Part shown: positions 6,316-8,422 of the stretch, one piece after another
Position numbering within the stretch: position 1 is the first letter of the stretch
Layout of the letters: the number at the start of each line of letters is the position of its first letter
Assembly (NCBI GenBank): GCA_012510865.1
Contig: JAAZHF010000115.1
Coordinates: forward strand, 1-8,422
From: Gammaproteobacteria bacterium
Lineage (GTDB): Bacteria; Pseudomonadota; Gammaproteobacteria; Xanthomonadales; Xanthomonadaceae
DNA: 8,422 bases
Direction of reading: 5' to 3'
Program-made: the position numbers and the translations under genes
Notes under the pieces: model-generated
The model's input: only the letters and a program-made list of their open reading frames with translations
What the model was told of the DNA's origin: nothing
Database searches by the model: none

Positions 6316-7239
6316 TCAGTCGCGCATCAGGGTCGACTTGCCGAACAGGCTTTCCACCAGGTCGACGGCCAGCCGCGCGGTGCGGTTGCGGGAGTCGAGC
6401 GCGGGGTTGACCTCGACCACGTCGAGCGAGTCCGCGCCACCGGCGTCGGCGATCATCTCCATCATCAGCTGCGCCTCGCGGTAGTCGAGGCCGCCCGGGA
6501 CCCGGGTGCCGGTGCCGGGCGCGATGGTGGGATCGAGCACGTCGACGTCGAAGCTGACGTGGACGTGGGTGTCGGCGTCGATGCCGGCGAGCGCCTCCTC
6601 CATCACCTGGCGCATGCCGACCTCGTCGATGTAGCGCATGTCGTAGATGTCGAGCGCGTGCTCGCGCACGAGGCGCTTCTCTTCCGGATCGACCGAGCGG
6701 ATGCCGACCTGGCGCACGTCGGCCGGCGCGATCATCGGCCCCGGCCCACCGAGGTCGACCAGAGCGGCGGGCCCGAGGCCGCAGAGGCAGGCGACGGGCA
6801 TGCCGTGCACGTTGCCCGAGGGCGTGATCGCCGAGGTGTTGAAGTCGGCATGGGCGTCGAGCCACAGCACCCGCAGGCGCTTGCCACGCGCGCGGCAGTG
6901 CCGCGCCACCGCGCTGATGCTGCCGATGGCCAGGCAGTGGTCGCCGCCCAGCATGACCGGCATGCGGCCCGCCTCGAGCTCGGCGTGGGCCCTCTCCATC
7001 ACCGCGCGGTTCCAGGCCACCACCTGGTCGAGATGGCGGTAGCCGTCCACGGGCGGCTGCCACGGGTTGCGCGGGCCCGCGACGTCGCCGCGGTCGACGA
7101 CGTCGATGCCGCGGGCGGCGAGCGCTTCCACCAGGCCGGCCACGCGCAGCGCCTCCGGGCCCATCGACCCGCCGCGGGTGCCGGCGCCGACGTCGGTGGG
7201 GACGCCAAAGACGGACACGGGCTGTGACTTCAGGGGCAT
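6316..7239 (-). CDS. rocF: Arginase
   Basis: This 307-residue enzyme hydrolyses L-arginine to ornithine and urea at a dimanganese centre. All six metal ligands of the ureohydrolase family are visible: H101 in GGDHCLAIGS (98-107), D128, H130 and D132 in LDAHADFNT (127-135), and D231 and D233 in FDVDVLDP (230-237). SGNVHGMP (141-148) and VVEVNPALD (274-282) are the arginase-type substrate-pocket segments, which favours arginase over agmatinase. The length is normal for bacterial arginases. ATG 7239 is chosen although the frame is open to 7299: GGAG (7246-7249) lies 6 bases upstream, and the family N-terminus (VSVFGVPTDVGAGTRGGSMG) follows directly. No other arginine or urea gene is adjacent. 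It stands alone between tRNA-Thr and the entericidin-like gene on the same strand. Confidence 0.94.
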   Translation of the reverse strand: MPLKSQPVSVFGVPTDVGAGTRGGSMGPEALRVAGLVEALAARGIDVVDRGDVAGPRNPWQPPVDGYRHLDQVVAWNRAVMERAHAELEAGRMPVMLGGDHCLAIGSISAVARHCRARGKRLRVLWLDAHADFNTSAITPSGNVHGMPVACLCGLGPAALVDLGGPGPMIAPADVRQVGIRSVDPEEKRLVREHALDIYDMRYIDEVGMRQVMEEALAGIDADTHVHVSFDVDVLDPTIAPGTGTRVPGGLDYREAQLMMEMIADAGGADSLDVVEVNPALDSRNRTARLAVDLVESLFGKSTLMRD

Positions 7240-7314
7240 GCGGGGCTCCAGCTGCGTTGCGGAGCGGCCATGATCCTGCAGCGCTCCGGTGGGGTCCACC
7301 GCGCGGGCGCCCCG

Positions 7315-7390
7315 TGGTGCCGGCAGTCCGATTCGAACGGACGACCTACCGCTTACAAGGCGGTTGCTCTACCAGCTGAGCTATGCCGGC
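7315..7390 (-). tRNA. tRNA-Thr (anticodon UGU)
   Basis: The minus strand folds as a complete 76-base cloverleaf with encoded CCA (7315-7317). The acceptor stem is GCCGGCA / TGCCGGC with discriminator A, the D arm is GCTC...GAGC with loop AGCTGGTA, and the anticodon stem is ACCGC / GCGGT with loop CTTGTAA, giving anticodon TGT (reads ACA, threonine). The T arm is GTCCG-TTCGAAT-CGGAC. All stems pair perfectly. It follows the SPOR-protein stop by 27 bases on the same strand, so it may be processed from a coaX/SPOR read-through transcript or have its own promoter. Confidence 0.97.
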
Positions 7391-7417
7391 GTCTGCGCAC
7401 GATGCGCGCGCGGCATT

Positions 7418-8179
7418 CTAGCGCGCGCCGGGTGCGTCCACGATTCCGGCGCAGTCCACGGCCAGCGCCTGCCCCGCCTCCGTGGCGCGGGCGGCCGCGG
7501 CGGCGTCGAAGCCGGGGCCCGCGGCGAGGTCGAGCCAGTGGCTGGTGGCGCCGCCGATGGGCTGCGCCAGGGCGGGGAAACCGGCCTCCCGCAGGGACGC
7601 CTCGCGACGGCGCGCCGACGACTCGCTGCCGTAGCGCCCAAGCGCGATGCCGTTGGCGTCCTCGCCGGAGGCAACGACCAGCAGGTCGTCGAAGCCCGCC
7701 TCCCGGATGCGCAGCGCGAGGGCATCGGCCGCGGCACGGTCGGGTCGCGGCTCGATCACGACGCGCCAGCCGCGCGGCGCTTCGACCTCGTCGCGCACGC
7801 GGACGTGGGCCGGGGCGAACGGCTGCAGCGCGGTGCGCGCGCGCGCCACCGCGGCCGCGTCGGGGTAGGGCCCGAAGCTGGTGCAGCGAAGCGCGGAGGC
7901 CGGCGAAGGCGCCGGCGCATCGCCGGACGTTCCGTCCCCGGGCGCGGCGATCACGGTGCCTTCGCCGGTCCCCGGGGGGTCCATGGGCGCATCCGCGGGC
8001 GCCGCCGACGCGTCGGCACCGGCGGGCACCGGCGGCCCTTCGCCGAGCAGCCGCAGCCGCGGCACGCCCTCGGGCTGCGACCAGGGCATCGGCGCGGGCG
8101 GAGCCGGGCGTAGCAGCCACCAGGTGGCGAGGCCGAGGTTGAGGATCACCAGGAGGACGATCAGGGCGCGCGCGGGCAT
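7418..8179 (-). CDS. SPOR-like, membrane-anchored protein downstream of coaX
   Basis: This 253-residue protein has one N-terminal membrane helix (about 5-23, ALIVLLVILNLGLATWWLL). A long Pro/Ala/Gly-rich linker (24-97) follows, then a folded region. Residues 137-208 (GWRVVIEPRP, then AAADALALRIREAGFDDLLV and ALGRYGSESSARRREASLRE) have the beta-alpha-beta-beta-alpha pattern of SPOR domains, which bind denuded peptidoglycan glycans at division septa. The stretch at 99-135 (CTSFGPYPDAAAVARARTAL) resembles another degenerate half-repeat. C99 and C243 could form a disulfide if the domain is periplasmic. The likely topology is a short cytoplasmic N-terminus with the rest periplasmic. A SPOR-type gene next to coaX is a familiar arrangement in gammaproteobacteria. 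The ATG lies 10 bases after the coaX stop, with no clear Shine-Dalgarno, so coupling is likely. Confidence 0.75.
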   Translation of the reverse strand: MPARALIVLLVILNLGLATWWLLRPAPPAPMPWSQPEGVPRLRLLGEGPPVPAGADASAAPADAPMDPPGTGEGTVIAAPGDGTSGDAPAPSPASALRCTSFGPYPDAAAVARARTALQPFAPAHVRVRDEVEAPRGWRVVIEPRPDRAAADALALRIREAGFDDLLVVASGEDANGIALGRYGSESSARRREASLREAGFPALAQPIGGATSHWLDLAAGPGFDAAAAARATEAGQALAVDCAGIVDAPGAR

Positions 8180-8189
8180 GGGACGGATT

Positions 8190-8422
8190 CTAGCCGTCGC
8201 GCCCGGGGTACCGGGCCAGCCGCGCCAGCCCTTCCATCACCAGCGACGGAGCGTGCACCGCGTCCTCGATCCACGCCATCAGTTCCCCTGCGCCGCCGCC
8301 ATGCAGGACCACCATGGGTGCCGTGCCCGACCGGGCCATCGCCTCGCGGCGGCTGCGCTCGACCAGGCCGAGCGCCGCGCCGAGGCAGCCGGCGGCCAGC
8401 GCATCGGCGGTATCGGTGGCGA
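8190..8422 (-). CDS. coaX: Type III pantothenate kinase (3' end only)
   Basis: Only the last 76 full codons are in the window; the 5' part lies beyond 8422. CoaX phosphorylates pantothenate, the first step of CoA synthesis, and differs from CoaA in belonging to the ASKHA fold. The fragment shows the family's C-terminal pattern: DTADALAAGCLGAALGLVER (an N/D-TADA turn and glycine-rich helix), then VVLHGGGAGELM in place of the usual LTGGxA segment, and APSLVMEGLARLA, matching the conserved 'pdLvleGL' ending. The stop TAG is at 8190-8192. The assignment rests on this short tail plus the neighbouring SPOR gene. Confidence 0.82.
   Translation of the reverse strand, partial: ATDTADALAAGCLGAALGLVERSRREAMARSGTAPMVVLHGGGAGELMAWIEDAVHAPSLVMEGLARLARYPGRDG

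Noticed and set aside
7240..7299. Longer arginase N-terminus starting at ATG 7299
   Set aside because: The extra 20 residues do not look like arginase, and a good GGAG stands directly before ATG 7239, where the family N-terminus begins.
7288..7300. GGTGG-GGT-CCACC hairpin between tRNA-Thr and arginase as a tRNA terminator
   Set aside because: The stem is only five base pairs with a 3-base loop and no T-run, so it is too weak to call.

Overview
The window comes from a very GC-rich gammaproteobacterium. Gene content and protein style point to the Xanthomonadaceae (Lysobacter/Luteimonas/Xanthomonas group): the E2 catalytic-domain variant, the long C-terminal extension on TrpRS, the coaX / SPOR-protein / tRNA-Thr order, and a REP-type palindrome of the 'CGGCTACAGCCGCGA' kind. 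This placement is inference from sequence style, not a search result. The region looks chromosomal and mostly housekeeping. I see no transposase, phage gene, CRISPR array or defence system.

Layout. (1) Positions 5-2518 (+) hold the beta subunit of a 2-oxoacid dehydrogenase E1 (probably branched-chain) and its E2 lipoyl acyltransferase. They form the end of an operon whose E1 alpha gene would lie upstream of the window. A REPIN-like inverted repeat is built in frame into the E2 linker and is the most unusual thing here. A small VOC/glyoxalase-like gene (2591-2974) follows on the same strand. (2) Positions 2971-5578 (-) form a tight three-gene unit: trpS, a 102-residue three-helix membrane protein that overlaps it by four bases (GTGA), and a metallo-beta-lactamase-fold hydrolase. 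The hydrolase converges on the VOC gene so closely that both stop codons use the same palindromic CTAG. (3) Positions 5646-6183 (-) hold two small stress-type genes, a CsbD-family protein and an entericidin-like lipoprotein. A perfect 10-bp inverted repeat lies between them, and a strong GNRA-loop terminator follows csbD. (4) Position 6316-7239 (-) is an arginase. (5) Positions 7315-8422 (-) hold tRNA-Thr(UGU), a SPOR-like membrane-anchored protein, and the 3' end of coaX (type III pantothenate kinase), cut by the window edge.

How the genes relate. E1 beta and E2 are parts of one complex for oxidative decarboxylation of 2-oxoacids (branched-chain amino acid catabolism or acyl-CoA primer supply); no E3 gene is in the window. 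trpS, arginase and coaX are core amino-acid, translation and cofactor functions. CsbD and entericidin are small proteins usually tied to stress or stationary phase. No stretch longer than 300 bases lacks a gene. The largest gaps (about 120-130 bases at 5579-5700, 5902-6027 and 6184-6315) hold the promoter-like, terminator-like and inverted-repeat elements listed.
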